Positions 50,741 through 60,022 of a stretch of 64,000 nucleotides of DNA are shown piece by piece. Origin of the DNA: Erythrobacter sp. GTDB taxonomy: Bacteria > Pseudomonadota > Alphaproteobacteria > Sphingomonadales > Sphingomonadaceae. Position 1 is the first letter of the stretch. Each line of letters starts with the position of its first letter. Location of the stretch: positions 1-64,000 of the forward strand of contig NZOF01000096.1 in NCBI GenBank assembly GCA_002695185.1, given 5' to 3'. The notes below the pieces were generated by a model that had not been told where the DNA came from, made no database searches, and worked only from the letters and a program-made list of their open reading frames with translations. The position numbers and the translations under genes were made by a program.

Positions 50741-52251
50741 TGGCCGTAACCGGGTTCCTGCGCGAGGCGGACGGCTTCGCGCGCTGCTGCAAACAGTGCG
50801 CCCGCCTTGGCTTCGCATTCTCGTTGTTCATAGGCGGGATCGCTGTCGGCAACGATCCCTGCGCCAGCCTGCACATGCATGGTGCCGTCCTTTAGCACCG
50901 CGGTACGCAGCACGATACAGCTGTCGAGCGAGCCATCGGGCGCGAAATAGCCGACGCCCCCGGCATAGGCGCCGCGGGTGGCCGGCTCCAGCTCGGCGAT
51001 AATCTCGCAGGCGCGCAGTTTGGGCGCGCCGCTGACCGTGCCGGCGGGGAAGCCTGCGAACATGGCCTCCAGCGCATCGCGCGCAGGATCTAGGCGGCCG
51101 ACGACATTGCTGACGATATGCATGACGTGGCTGTAGCGTTCGACGGTAAAGCTATCGGTAACGGTGACGGTGCCCGATTGCGCGACCCGGCCCACATCGT
51201 TGCGCCCGAGGTCCAGCAGCATGAGATGTTCTGCCCGTTCCTTCGGGTCGGCGAGCAGGGACAGTTCGGCCTCGCGATCTTCCGCCGCAGTCTTGCCGCG
51301 CGGCCGCGTTCCGGCGATCGGGCGGACCGTGACCTCGCCATTGCGCACACGCACAAGGATTTCCGGGCTCGATCCCACCACCGCAAAGCCGGGCAGGTCG
51401 AGGAAATAGAGGAAGGGCGACGGGTTCACCCGGCGCAGGGCCCGGTAAAGCGAAATCGGCGGCAGGGAGAATGGCGCCGTGAACCGCTGCGAGAGGACGA
51501 CCTGGAAGATATCGCCCGCGGTGATGTAGTCCTTCGCTCGCGAAACCATGGCCGCGTAATCTTCCGGCGGCAGCGTCGCTTGCGGTGCAGGATCGGGATG
51601 ATCGGCAGCAGTGGCGCCGCCCATGTCGAGGGCGGAGCCCAGAGCCGACAACGCGGTGTCGATCCGCTCCTGCGCCCGGTCGAGCACGAGGTGGGCCGCA
51701 TCCTGCGAAGGCCAGACCGGCGCGACGCAATAGAGCGTGTCCTCGAGGCTATCGAAGACAAGGATTAGGGTGGGTCGCACGAACAGCATGTCCGGCACGT
51801 CCAGCGCATTCTCCGGTGCGCGCGGCAGTTTTTCGACGAGGCCGATCGTCTCGTAACCAAAATAGCCGACCAGACAGGCGAGGGTGGGGGGCAGTTCCTC
51901 AGGCACATCGATCCGGCACTGCGCAAGCAAATCACGCAGCGCATCCAGCGTGGCCATGTCACAAGCGTCGAAGCGTTCCCGGTCGCTTTTCCAATGCCCG
52001 TTGATGGCCGCCTCGTCCCCGCTGGCGCGGAACACCAGGTCGGGATCGAGGCCAAGCAGGCTGTAGCGCCCGCGGATTTCGCCGCCCTCTACCGATTCCA
52101 GCAGGAAATCGCCGCGCCCTTCCTCGAACAGGCGCAAGGCAGCGCCGACCGGCGTAACCGTATCTGCCACGATCCGGCGCCAGACGAGCGCCGGATCGCC
52201 GTTCTCCAGCGCATCACGCGCCGCGGCGTAACCGTTCAGTTTGCCGGTCAA
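50737..52251 (-). CDS. trpE: Anthranilate synthase component I
   Basis: 504 residues. The tryptophan feedback site LLES is present (FLLESVEGGEIRGRYSLLG). The chorismate-binding domain has VVLSQRFTAPFSLPP, IAGTRPRGKTAAEDRE, HLMLLDLGRNDVGRVA and GTVSGAPKLRACEIIAELE. It makes anthranilate from chorismate with TrpG. It follows ppiD by nine bases, so one transcript from ppiD through the trp genes is likely. Confidence 0.96.
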   Translation of the reverse strand: MTGKLNGYAAARDALENGDPALVWRRIVADTVTPVGAALRLFEEGRGDFLLESVEGGEIRGRYSLLGLDPDLVFRASGDEAAINGHWKSDRERFDACDMATLDALRDLLAQCRIDVPEELPPTLACLVGYFGYETIGLVEKLPRAPENALDVPDMLFVRPTLILVFDSLEDTLYCVAPVWPSQDAAHLVLDRAQERIDTALSALGSALDMGGATAADHPDPAPQATLPPEDYAAMVSRAKDYITAGDIFQVVLSQRFTAPFSLPPISLYRALRRVNPSPFLYFLDLPGFAVVGSSPEILVRVRNGEVTVRPIAGTRPRGKTAAEDREAELSLLADPKERAEHLMLLDLGRNDVGRVAQSGTVTVTDSFTVERYSHVMHIVSNVVGRLDPARDALEAMFAGFPAGTVSGAPKLRACEIIAELEPATRGAYAGGVGYFAPDGSLDSCIVLRTAVLKDGTMHVQAGAGIVADSDPAYEQRECEAKAGALFAAAREAVRLAQEPGYGQ

Positions 52252-52260
52252 GGCGCGGCC

Positions 52261-54198
52261 TCAGTTAGGCTCGCCGAGGAGCTGGCGACGGACCGCCGCG
52301 ATGGCATCGGCATTGCGTTCGACACCCACATCGGCGCGCATGGCGGTCAGCAGCTGCTCGCCATATTCCGAACTCCATGCCTGACCGACCTGACTGCGGG
52401 CCTGTGCGATCAGCGGATCGTTTTCGGTAAGATCCTCGAGCTCGATCTTCTCGAGATCGACGACATACCATCCCTGGTCACCTTGGCCTTCGAGCTTCTT
52501 GACCGTTCCCTTGGCCATGCCGAACATGAGGGCGATCGGTGCCGGAACGCGGGTGTTCTGCAACCGGGCCAGTTCCTCGCGGCTGTAATTGACCTGCTCT
52601 GGCACGCGAATGGCTTTCTCTTCCGCAGCGACGGCCGCAGCGAGGCTTTGCCCGCCTTCGACCCGCTTCACGATACGTTCGGCAGCGGCCTTGGCGGACT
52701 GCTCGCCGCGAACCTGCCGCCACTGTGCCACCGCTTCATCGCGAATCTGAGCGAGCGGGGCGACGGCCGACGGAGTGATATCGGTGACATCGTAGACCAG
52801 AAAAGTCTGGCCGTCGGGCAGGGCGCCGATTTCCGCTTCGTTCTCGTCGATCTGGAATGCGAAATTCAGCACCGGACGCAGTACCTCCGGCACCTGCTGC
52901 TGCGTTCCGTATACTGTGCCGGAAGCAGTGACCGGCTCGGTCGTCTGCAGGTCCAGTCCCAGTTCTTCGGCGACGGAGGGAAGCGATGCACCATCGGAGA
53001 GACGATCTTCGATATCGACCGCCAGTTCAGCGATGCCCCGCTGGCGATTTTGTTCGCGCAACTGGTCGGCAATCTCACTACGGACGCTGGCTAGGGCGCG
53101 GGCAGGCTGGCTGTCCACTTCGGTGATGCGGGCGATGTGCCAGCCCAAGGGGCTGCGGGCAGGCTTCGTTACTGCACCTTGGGCAGCAGCGAAATATGCA
53201 TCTGCTACAGCTGGCGAAGCGGTGCTGCTGATTTCCGTTTTTTCCTGCGCATCGACCGTGGTCGTCCGCAGGCCAGCGCTGGCGGCGGCCTGTGCGAAGC
53301 TTTCTCCACCCTGGATTCGCTTGGCGATGGCTTCCGCTCCCTCGCGCGTCGGAATGATCAACTGCGTGAGGCTGCGCAGTTCGCGCGCGGCATATTCGTC
53401 GCCGTTGTCACGATAATAAGCCGCGATATCGGCATCGCTCGGTTCGATGCTGTCGCCCAATGCGCTGCTGTCGAACGTGGCATAGCGTAAAGTACGGCGT
53501 TCGGGGCGGACGAAGCGTGTGCGGTTATCGGTGTAGAACTTGTTCAGCTGCGCGTCCGTCGGGTCGCCTTGCGGTGCGAAAAGGCTGGCCGGGATCGTAG
53601 CGATCGCGCCAAAGCGGCGTTCTTTGAAGCTGCGCGCATAAGTGGTCGCGATGCTGTCAGGCAGCTTCGAGCCGTATACCGAAGGAAGGATGGACTGCTG
53701 GAAGAAGAGCGACGTGCGGATTTGCTGACGCAGTTCGGCATCAGTCAGCCCGTTCGAGCGCAGGAAAATGTTATAGCTGTCGGTGCTGAAATCCCCGCTG
53801 GCACCGCGAGCGGCAGGAATCTGACGAATTTCGCTGTTCACCAGATTCGTGCCGGCGCGAAGTCCGTTTTGCTCGCCCCAGGCGATCAGGGCGTACCGGT
53901 TGATGAGATCGTCGAGGACATCATTGAGGCCGTTACCTGCAAGCAAGGTTTGCATGGTCGCTTCGGGATCCTGCTGGCGCCTACGCTGAAGTGCGCTGTT
54001 GGCCGCCGAGTTGAGGTCGGCCGTGCCGATCTTCTCGTCTCCTACGACCGCAACACTGTTTCCACCTGCCACACCGCCGAATGCACCCGAATTGGAGACA
54101 TCCATGCTGGCGAAAGCGAACCCGATCAGGACCAGGAAGGCCAGGGCCAGTGCGAGACCAATCTTGGTCTTGAAGAAATTCCGGAAAAACGTGAGCAT
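52261..54198 (-). CDS. ppiD: Periplasmic peptidyl-prolyl isomerase / chaperone PpiD
   Basis: 645 residues with one N-terminal membrane anchor (about 12-33), a SurA-like N-terminal chaperone domain (about 35-240), a parvulin PPIase domain around 245-370 (TQLIIPTREGAEAIAKRIQG, SPLGWHIARI) and a second parvulin-like C-terminal region. It assists folding of exported proteins near the Sec translocon. Gene order ppiD-trpE is usual for alphaproteobacteria. Divergent from tpiA with 218 bp between the starts; no other gene in that gap. Confidence 0.92.
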   Translation of the reverse strand: MLTFFRNFFKTKIGLALALAFLVLIGFAFASMDVSNSGAFGGVAGGNSVAVVGDEKIGTADLNSAANSALQRRRQQDPEATMQTLLAGNGLNDVLDDLINRYALIAWGEQNGLRAGTNLVNSEIRQIPAARGASGDFSTDSYNIFLRSNGLTDAELRQQIRTSLFFQQSILPSVYGSKLPDSIATTYARSFKERRFGAIATIPASLFAPQGDPTDAQLNKFYTDNRTRFVRPERRTLRYATFDSSALGDSIEPSDADIAAYYRDNGDEYAARELRSLTQLIIPTREGAEAIAKRIQGGESFAQAAASAGLRTTTVDAQEKTEISSTASPAVADAYFAAAQGAVTKPARSPLGWHIARITEVDSQPARALASVRSEIADQLREQNRQRGIAELAVDIEDRLSDGASLPSVAEELGLDLQTTEPVTASGTVYGTQQQVPEVLRPVLNFAFQIDENEAEIGALPDGQTFLVYDVTDITPSAVAPLAQIRDEAVAQWRQVRGEQSAKAAAERIVKRVEGGQSLAAAVAAEEKAIRVPEQVNYSREELARLQNTRVPAPIALMFGMAKGTVKKLEGQGDQGWYVVDLEKIELEDLTENDPLIAQARSQVGQAWSSEYGEQLLTAMRADVGVERNADAIAAVRRQLLGEPN

Positions 54199-54416
54199 GG
54201 CTTGCGAAGATGCCTTTTCGTGTGCTTTTGGCCGCTGCCTGCCGGATGATCGGTGGCAACAAACCGGTTGTGGGGCGCGCTTTATCCGCCCTGCGACCAG
54301 GCCGCAACAGGTCCTGTCCGGTTTTGACCTATTAACGAACCACGTCTAGCGGTCCGGCGCTTACGACCTATATAGCCTCGCGCCCGAACAGCGATTCACT
54401 ACAGGAAGACTTACCT

Positions 54417-55178
54417 ATGGCCGAACGGCCCTACATCGTCGGCAACTGGAAAATGAACGGAACGCGCGCCATGCTGCCCGAAGCGCGCGCGATCGACCGT
54501 GCCGCCCAGCGCTATATGAAAGCGGAGGTTGCCGTTGCTCCTCCGTTTACGCTCATTCATGCCGTTCACCGTGAAGCGGAGCAGATCGGCGTGGGCGCGC
54601 AGGACTGTTTCCCGGGTGAAGACGGGGCGCATACCGGCGATATTTCTGCGACCATGCTTGCCGATGCCGGAGCCAAATTCGTAATCATCGGGCACAGCGA
54701 ACGGCGCGGTGACCACAAGGAAACCAGCAAGCAGATCAATGCCAAGATCGAAAGCGCGATCGAAGCCGGTCTGCGGATCATTCTTTGCTGCGGGGAAACG
54801 CTGCCAATCCGCGAAAAGGGTGAAGCGGAAGATTTCGTTCTCAAGCAGTTGCGCGCCAGCCTGCCCAAGATCGAAGATCCTACCGAGCGGCTGACCGTTG
54901 CCTATGAACCCGTTTGGGCAATCGGCACCGGCAAGACCGCTACTCCGGCGGATATTGAAGCCATGCACAAGGCGATTCGGACCTTACTCGATGAAACCTA
55001 TGGCGAGGAGCAGTCTTCAGGTGTGCGAATTCTTTACGGCGGCTCGGTGAAGCCCGAAAATGCGCGCGAGATACTCTCGCTGCCTGAAGTGGGCGGTGCT
55101 TTGGTAGGCGGCGCAAGCCTTTCGGCAGAAAGTTTCCTCGGTATCGTCGTGGCTGCGTCGGAGACCGAAGAGGCCTGA
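54417..55178 (+). CDS. tpiA: Triosephosphate isomerase
   Basis: 253 residues. Catalytic Lys in GNWKMNG, His in IIGHSERR and Glu in AYEPVWAIGTGKTATP are all present, with the phosphate-binding ILYGGSVKPENA. It interconverts dihydroxyacetone phosphate and glyceraldehyde-3-phosphate. It heads a rightward series with secG and pyrG. Confidence 0.97.
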   Translation: MAERPYIVGNWKMNGTRAMLPEARAIDRAAQRYMKAEVAVAPPFTLIHAVHREAEQIGVGAQDCFPGEDGAHTGDISATMLADAGAKFVIIGHSERRGDHKETSKQINAKIESAIEAGLRIILCCGETLPIREKGEAEDFVLKQLRASLPKIEDPTERLTVAYEPVWAIGTGKTATPADIEAMHKAIRTLLDETYGEEQSSGVRILYGGSVKPENAREILSLPEVGGALVGGASLSAESFLGIVVAASETEEA

Positions 55179-55249
55179 CGCTTGCCGTTTTGCCGCGCTG
55201 CCTCTAGATGCGGCGCAGAAATTCACAGCTTTCCCAGAGTATCTCATCC

Positions 55250-55609
55250 ATGTTTCTCTTTCTCACCGTCGTTCAGGCCATCATCGGCGCAGCACTCATC
55301 ACGGTAATCTTGATGCAACGCAGCGAAGGCGGCGGTCTCGGGATCGGCGGCAGCCCGAGCGGGATGTTGAGCGCGCGTGGTGCGGCAGACTTTCTGACCC
55401 GGTCGACCAAGTGGCTGGCGGTAGCGTTCGTGGCGCTGTCGATCGCCCTAGCTGCGATGGCCGTCGAAGGAGTTGGCGCTGGTGAGATTGAATCGACGCT
55501 GGATCGCACCGTCGCACCGGTAGAAAACGATCCGCTTGGCGGACCTGCAGCCGCTCCTGCTGCCCCGGCGCAGGCTCCCGCTCCGTCCGACGATCCGCTG
55601 GCCGAATAA
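55250..55609 (+). CDS. secG: Protein translocase subunit SecG
   Basis: 119 residues starting MFLFLTVVQAIIGAALITVI; the longer frame from 55208 adds polar residues unlike the family. Two transmembrane helices (about 2-22 and 54-74) flank the SecG loop RSEGGGLGIGGSPSGMLSARG. The C-terminal 35 residues are Ala/Pro-rich. It supports SecYEG protein export. Confidence 0.93.
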   Translation: MFLFLTVVQAIIGAALITVILMQRSEGGGLGIGGSPSGMLSARGAADFLTRSTKWLAVAFVALSIALAAMAVEGVGAGEIESTLDRTVAPVENDPLGGPAAAPAAPAQAPAPSDDPLAE

Positions 55610-55713
55610 AGCCCGCTTTTCCGGAATTCGCTTGCGCTACGGTGGATAGCGCGCCTCGTCGCGCGCCTTTTCCCTTGCGCCGACTCAACCCGCACGCTTA
55701 AGGCCCGACTCCC

Positions 55714-57348
55714 ATGGCGCGGTACATTTTCATCACCGGCGGCGTGGTCTCCTCGCTTGGCAAAGGTCTCATGGCAGCATCGCTTGCTGCCCTTCTCCAG
55801 GCGCGTGGCTACAAGGTCCGCATTCGTAAGTTCGATCCCTACCTCAACGTCGATCCGGGCACGATGAGCCCGTATCAACACGGCGAGGTCTATGTAACCG
55901 ACGACGGCGCGGAGACCGACCTCGACCTCGGCCATTACGAGCGTTTCACCGGCGTTTCGGCTCATCAGGGCGACAACATCACCAGCGGGCGCGTCTATCA
56001 GCAGATCATCGCCAAGGAGCGGCGGGGGGATTACCTCGGCGCAACCGTGCAGGTGGTTCCGCATGTGACCGATGCGATCAAGGAATTCGCACTTGCCGGT
56101 CAGGACGATCACGATTTCATCCTGTGTGAAATCGGCGGCACGGTGGGCGACATCGAAAGCCTTCCGTTCATGGAAGCGATCCGGCAGCTTCGTAACGAGC
56201 TCGAGCCGATGCAGTCGCTCAGCGTCCATGTCACGCTGGTGCCGTATATCGCTGCGGCGGGTGAGCTGAAGACAAAGCCGACCCAGCATTCTGTCCGCGA
56301 ACTCGCCAGCCTCGGCATCAAGCCCGACGTACTGTTGTGCCGCGCTGAACATCCCATTCCGGATGGCGAACGGCAAAAGATCGCCAATTTCTGCAATGTG
56401 CACAAGGAAGCGGTCATTCCGGCTCTGGATGCGCCATCGATCTATTCGGTCCCGCTTCAATATCACGGCGAAGGCCTCGATACCGAGGTTCTGCGCGGCT
56501 TCGGAATCACCGATGCGCCCGAACCCGATCTTTCGCGTTGGTACGACGTGGTCGATCGCCACTCGAACCCCGAAGGCGAGGTGACGATCGGCGTGGTCGG
56601 CAAGTATGTCGGGCTTCAGGACGCTTATAAATCGCTCAACGAGGCTTTGATTCACGGCGGCATGGCGCATCGCGTCAAGGTCAACATCAAGTGGATCGAT
56701 GCCGAGGTGTTCGAGCAGAACGATAGCGACATCGCCGCTCAGCTCGAACCCATGCATGGTATCCTCGTGCCCGGCGGCTTCGGCGAACGCGGAAGCGAAG
56801 GCAAGATTGCCAGCGTCCGCTTCGCCCGCGAGCGCAAGGTGCCTTTCTTCGGCATCTGTCTAGGCATGCAGATGGCCTGCGTCGAAGGCGCACGCAATGC
56901 GGGTATCGACAAGGCAAGTTCCACCGAATTTGGCGCCACCGAAGAACCCGTCGTCGGTATCATTACCGAGTGGATGACCGAAGAAGGTCTGCAGACCCGC
57001 GAAGCCGGCGGAGACCTCGGCGGCACCATGCGGCTCGGTGCCTATGATGCCAAGCTGGCGGCCAACAGCCATGTTTCCTCGATTTATGGCGGCGAAACCG
57101 ATATCTCCGAACGCCATCGCCATCGTTACGAAGTGAACGGCAAGTATATCGAGCCGCTTGAAAAGCAGGGACTGATCTTCTCGGGCATGTCCCCCGACGG
57201 TTTGCTACCGGAAATCGTGGAGAGACCAGATCACCCATGGTTCGTGGGTGTCCAGTTCCATCCCGAATTGAAGTCCAAACCGTTCGATCCACACCCTCTG
57301 TTCGCCGGGTTTATCGGTGCGGCACTGGAACAGGCGCGGCTCGTATAA
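55714..57348 (+). CDS. pyrG: CTP synthase
   Basis: 544 residues. The synthetase domain starts with [19 protein letters not shown] and has [20 protein letters not shown] and [14 protein letters not shown]. The glutaminase domain has the Cys nucleophile in [14 protein letters not shown] and His/Glu in [12 protein letters not shown]. It aminates UTP to CTP. It is followed by a long non-coding interval. Confidence 0.97.
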   Translation: MARYIFITGGVVSSLGKGLMAASLAALLQARGYKVRIRKFDPYLNVDPGTMSPYQHGEVYVTDDGAETDLDLGHYERFTGVSAHQGDNITSGRVYQQIIAKERRGDYLGATVQVVPHVTDAIKEFALAGQDDHDFILCEIGGTVGDIESLPFMEAIRQLRNELEPMQSLSVHVTLVPYIAAAGELKTKPTQHSVRELASLGIKPDVLLCRAEHPIPDGERQKIANFCNVHKEAVIPALDAPSIYSVPLQYHGEGLDTEVLRGFGITDAPEPDLSRWYDVVDRHSNPEGEVTIGVVGKYVGLQDAYKSLNEALIHGGMAHRVKVNIKWIDAEVFEQNDSDIAAQLEPMHGILVPGGFGERGSEGKIASVRFARERKVPFFGICLGMQMACVEGARNAGIDKASSTEFGATEEPVVGIITEWMTEEGLQTREAGGDLGGTMRLGAYDAKLAANSHVSSIYGGETDISERHRHRYEVNGKYIEPLEKQGLIFSGMSPDGLLPEIVERPDHPWFVGVQFHPELKSKPFDPHPLFAGFIGAALEQARLV

Positions 57349-57516
57349 ATTTTTCTGGGGCTTCGGCCGTATACGTAAATTCCTGTAATCCCACCAAAGG
57401 TACCCGGCGCGTGGTTAACGCACCCCTTTGGGGACATCGGGAATGCGCCTTCACGACTTTATCTTTTGTTATAGATGGGGCAGGTAACCCTCGACTCAGC
57501 TCTCCAGTTTGAGAGA

Positions 57517-57660
57517 GCAAAGAGATATTCGCTGCGTTGAGCAAGCGGTGGGGCTTGCCTCGAACTCGGTCGTCTTCTGCGACCCGGACAACCGTATCCG
57601 AGGCTCGGCGGCGCTTTGCGTCGCGGGGGTAGTGCTTTCGGGCGCTGCCCCCTATTTTTT
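57517..57660 (+). ncRNA. Candidate structured small RNA or pyrG 3' region (6S-like shape not excluded)
   Basis: The 374-bp gap between pyrG and hsp20 has no credible gene. Bases 57517-57619 can fold into one long hairpin: GCAAAG (57517-57522) with CTTTGC (57614-57619), CGCTG (57530-57534) with CGGCG (57609-57613), GAGC (57539-57542) with GCTC (57603-57606), and CTCGG (57565-57569) with CCGAG (57598-57602), with bulges on the 5' side only. A strong terminator follows. AT-rich DNA at about 57455-57475 might hold a promoter. No sequence match to a known RNA family could be confirmed. Confidence 0.4.
57625..57660 (+). terminator. Intrinsic terminator (rightward)
   Basis: GGGGGTAGTGC (57625-57635) pairs with GCGCTGCCCCC (57642-57652), including two G-U pairs, with the loop TTTCGG and the tail TATTTTTT (57653-57660). 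It ends transcription from pyrG or from the candidate small RNA upstream. Confidence 0.85.
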
Positions 57661-57670
57661 AATCCCAACG

Positions 57671-57703
57671 AAAAAGGCGGCGCCTCCGAAAGAAGGCACC
57701 GCC
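57671..57703 (-). terminator. Intrinsic terminator of hsp20 (leftward)
   Basis: On the reverse strand, GGCGGTGCC (from 57703) pairs with GGCGCCGCC across a short loop, allowing for one G-U pair, and is followed by TTTTT (57675-57671). It lies 20 bases after the hsp20 stop and 10 bases from the opposing terminator, so the two convergent transcripts are insulated from each other. Confidence 0.85.
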
Positions 57704-57722
57704 CAAACTTCAACTGCAAAGA

Positions 57723-58190
57723 TCAGGCTGCTTCGCTATCGTCCTCGTTCTTGACGACTTCGAGCGTCTTCTGACCGCCGATCGCGATCTTCTTGGGCTT
57801 CATCGCGTCAGGCACTTCGCGGACGAGATCGATGTACAGCATGCCATCGCGCAGGTCAGCGTTCTCTACCCGAACGTAATCGGCAAGGTCGAAACGGCGT
57901 TCGAAACCGCGGTTGGCGATGCCGATGTGAAGCATTTCGCCTTCGGGCTGATCGTCGCGTTTACGCCCCTGGATCACGAGCAGGTTCTGCTGGGCCGTGA
58001 TCTCGAGATCTTCGGCACGGAAGCCGGCAACGGCGAGGGTAATGCGATAGGCATCCTCGTCGCGTCGTTCGATATTGAAGGGCGGATAATTATCGCCGCC
58101 GGCGTTGCGAGCCTGGCGCTCCATCAGGTCGAACAGGCGATCGAAACCCACAGTAGAGCGGCGGTAAGGGGTAGTATCAAAACGGTTCAT
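57723..58190 (-). CDS. Small heat-shock protein (Hsp20/IbpA type)
   Basis: 155 residues starting MNRFDTTPYRRSTVGFDRLF (start 58190); the longer upstream frame is the non-coding leader. The alpha-crystallin domain covers about 35-125 (NYPPFNIERRDEDAYRITLA, then GIANRGFERRFDLADYV), and the C-terminal IxI-like PKKIAI is present. It holds unfolding proteins during heat stress. Heat control is written in its leader: RpoH promoter, thermometer hairpin and terminator. Confidence 0.95.
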   Translation of the reverse strand: MNRFDTTPYRRSTVGFDRLFDLMERQARNAGGDNYPPFNIERRDEDAYRITLAVAGFRAEDLEITAQQNLLVIQGRKRDDQPEGEMLHIGIANRGFERRFDLADYVRVENADLRDGMLYIDLVREVPDAMKPKKIAIGGQKTLEVVKNEDDSEAA

Positions 58191-58196
58191 CGAAAC

Positions 58197-58217
58197 AAAT
58201 CCTCCAGTGAGCAATTT
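58197..58217 (-). promoter_or_regulatory. ROSE-type RNA thermometer hairpin over the hsp20 ribosome site
   Basis: On the transcript strand AAAUUGCU pairs with AGGAUUU around the loop CACUGG, with the G of UUGCU unpaired. This is the hallmark of ROSE elements: the UUGCU strand masks the GGAGG ribosome site, with a bulged G that weakens the helix so that it opens on heating. The AUG lies 10 bases further on. The preceding leader (to about 58272) can form one or two extra hairpins (GGAG/CTCC), as ROSE leaders do. Confidence 0.82.
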
Positions 58218-58279
58218 GGTTATGTAAGGAGCCCGCAACCGGCACTCCCGTGTCTCCACGATGTGTGTTGACGGAACCA

Positions 58280-58307
58280 AAATAGGTACCGCCAAAACGC
58301 TTTCAAG
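58280..58307 (-). promoter_or_regulatory. RpoH (sigma-32) heat-shock promoter of hsp20
   Basis: On the reverse strand CTTGAAA (58307-58301) and CCTATTT (58286-58280) are 14 bases apart, i.e. CTTG-N17-CCTATTT, an exact fit to the alphaproteobacterial RpoH pattern CTTG-N17/18-CYTATNT. Transcription would start near 58272, giving a leader of about 80 bases. Confidence 0.82.
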
Positions 58308-58355
58308 CATCGCCATCAAGCGCTAGCGATAGTCTTCATATTCAAAGGAAATGGA

Positions 58356-58619
58356 ATGAGCCAACCGCAGATCGATATTTACACAAAGTTCGGTTGTGGC
58401 TTTTGCGTGCGCGCAAAACGCCTTCTCGATGAGAAGGGTGCAGACTATAACGAACACGACATCACGATGGGCGGCCCCAAACGGGACGAACTGCAGACCC
58501 GTGCTCCGCAAGCCCGCACGGTTCCACAGATTTTCATCGGCGACACCTATGTCGGCGGGTCTGACGAACTCGCTGCATTAGAGCGGTCCGGCAAGCTGGA
58601 CGCGTTGCTCGAGGGCTGA
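58356..58619 (+). CDS. grxC: Glutaredoxin 3
   Basis: 87 residues with a monothiol/dithiol-type active site CGFC (KFGCGFCVRAKRLL; the usual form is CPYC), the cis-Pro in ARTVPQIFIGD and the glutathione-binding VGGSDELAALE. It reduces protein disulfides and glutathionylated targets. Stop and next start abut directly (TGAATG). Confidence 0.93.
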   Translation: MSQPQIDIYTKFGCGFCVRAKRLLDEKGADYNEHDITMGGPKRDELQTRAPQARTVPQIFIGDTYVGGSDELAALERSGKLDALLEG

Positions 58620-59435
58620 ATGACCCACATTGCCGTCCTCCAGATGACTTCGGGCATTAATCCTGAAGAAAATGCTGATTTCCTTGGCTCGATGATCCAG
58701 GCTGCAGCAGGGGAGGGGGCTGCGATGCTCTTCACCCCGGAAATGTCGGGGCTGCTTGATCGTGATAGGAAACGCGCGGCAGACGCAATCAGGATCGAAA
58801 GCGAGGATAGGGTCCTTGCCACCGTTCGTGACCGGTCTGCCAAGCACGGCATTTGGACATGCCTTGGTTCGCTGGCCATAGACACGGGCGAAGGAAAATG
58901 GGTCAATCGTTCGTTCGTGATTGATGCGAATGGCGAAATAGCTGCGCGATACGACAAGATCCATATGTTCGACGTCGATCTCGCTTCCGGGGAGACCTGG
59001 CGCGAATCAAGCGCTTACCAGGCAGGTGAGAAGGTCGCGACGGTGCAAACGCCGGCCGGCAAGCTTGGGCTGGCAATCTGTTATGACTTGCGATTTCCCG
59101 CGCTTTTTGAAGCATTGGGAAATGCTCGCTGCGATGTCATCGCCGTACCAGCGGCGTTTACAGTTCCAACGGGCGAAGCACATTGGCATGTCCTGCAGAG
59201 AGCCAGGGCGATCGAGGCCAGCTCATATGTCGTCGCAGCCGCCCAGACCGGCGCTCATGCGGACGGCCGAAATACCTATGGACACAGCTTGGTGGTCGAT
59301 CCCTGGGGGCAAGTATTACTTGATATTGGCAATGCACCGGCGGGGTTGGGGTATGCTGAGGTAAAAGCAGATCGAATTGAGGAAGTCCGAGCACAGGTGC
59401 CAAGTCTTGCCAATCGCCGCGAATTGGCCAAGTAG
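58620..59435 (+). CDS. Carbon-nitrogen hydrolase (nitrilase family, Nit-like)
   Basis: 271 residues. Catalytic Glu in LFTPEMSGL, Lys in RYDKIHMFDVD and Cys in LGLAICYDLRFPALFE. The closest type is the Nit1/NIT2-like omega-amidase or deaminated-glutathione amidase. Being coupled to a glutaredoxin gene fits repair of deaminated glutathione, but the substrate is inferred from context. Confidence 0.9.
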   Translation: MTHIAVLQMTSGINPEENADFLGSMIQAAAGEGAAMLFTPEMSGLLDRDRKRAADAIRIESEDRVLATVRDRSAKHGIWTCLGSLAIDTGEGKWVNRSFVIDANGEIAARYDKIHMFDVDLASGETWRESSAYQAGEKVATVQTPAGKLGLAICYDLRFPALFEALGNARCDVIAVPAAFTVPTGEAHWHVLQRARAIEASSYVVAAAQTGAHADGRNTYGHSLVVDPWGQVLLDIGNAPAGLGYAEVKADRIEEVRAQVPSLANRRELAK

Positions 59436-59441
59436 CCGATC

Positions 59442-59906
59442 ATGATAGTTTATGATCTCCACTGCGATAATGGTCACCGCTTCGAAGGTTGGTTCGGGTC
59501 CTCAACCGACTATGAAACGCAGCGGAAAAACGGACTGGTCGACTGTCCCGAATGCGGCAGTAACCTAGTCGACAAGGCACCGATGGCGCCAGCAGTGGGG
59601 GCGAAAGCAAGTCGAAATTCGAATGCCTCGCCTTCGGAAGAAGCGCAGCTGTCCAATGCACCCATGCCCCCGGAGGTGTCGGAGGCTTTAAAAAAATTGG
59701 CCAAGGCACAGGCAAAAGCGCTCGAAACCAGCAAGTGGGTCGGTGACAAGTTCGCCGAAGAGGCCCGATCGCAACATTACGGCGAAAAAGATGAGGCCCC
59801 TATCCATGGCAAGGCGACCCGCAAGGAAGCCGAAGACCTCGCTTCCGAAGGGATAACGGTTGCTCCGCTACTGTTTCCGATCTCGGATCCGGAAAAACTG
59901 AACTGA
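59442..59906 (+). CDS. DUF1178 family protein
   Basis: 154 residues. The N-terminus has a cysteine/histidine pattern (YDLHCDNGHRFEGWFGSS and VDCPECGSNLVDKAP) suggesting a zinc ribbon; the middle is a low-complexity linker and the C-terminus is helical (GKATRKEAEDLASEGI). Found after grxC and nitrilase genes in alphaproteobacteria; function unknown. Confidence 0.85.
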   Translation: MIVYDLHCDNGHRFEGWFGSSTDYETQRKNGLVDCPECGSNLVDKAPMAPAVGAKASRNSNASPSEEAQLSNAPMPPEVSEALKKLAKAQAKALETSKWVGDKFAEEARSQHYGEKDEAPIHGKATRKEAEDLASEGITVAPLLFPISDPEKLN

Positions 59907-59945
59907 TTGCCTCGGACACTTCATGCGTTATAGAGCGCCCTTGGC

Positions 59946-60022
59946 GCGCCCGTAGCTCAGTCGGATAGAGCACCAGATTCCTAATCTGGGGGCCACAGGT
60001 TCGAATCCTGTCGGGCGCACCA
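59946..60022 (+). tRNA. tRNA-Arg (anticodon CCT)
   Basis: 77 bases including an encoded CCA. The acceptor stem is GCGCCCG with CGGGCGC, the D arm has TAGCTCAGTCGGATAGAGC, the anticodon stem is CCAGA/TCTGG with the loop TTCCTAA (anticodon CCT, reading AGG), and the T arm is ACAGGTTCGAATCCTGT. The CCA end directly abuts the stop codon of the convergent MFS gene. Confidence 0.97.

Noticed and set aside
55273..56757. 494-codon reverse frame across secG and pyrG
   Set aside because: Antisense shadow spanning two real genes.
57480..57660. Firm identification of this RNA as 6S RNA, tmRNA, SRP RNA or RNase P RNA
   Set aside because: None of the conserved sequence blocks of tmRNA, SRP or RNase P RNA is present, and 6S similarity rests on overall shape only.
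59946..60022. tRNA-Arg as an integration site for a genomic island
   Set aside because: No integrase, no repeated tRNA 3' end and no foreign-looking genes beside it.
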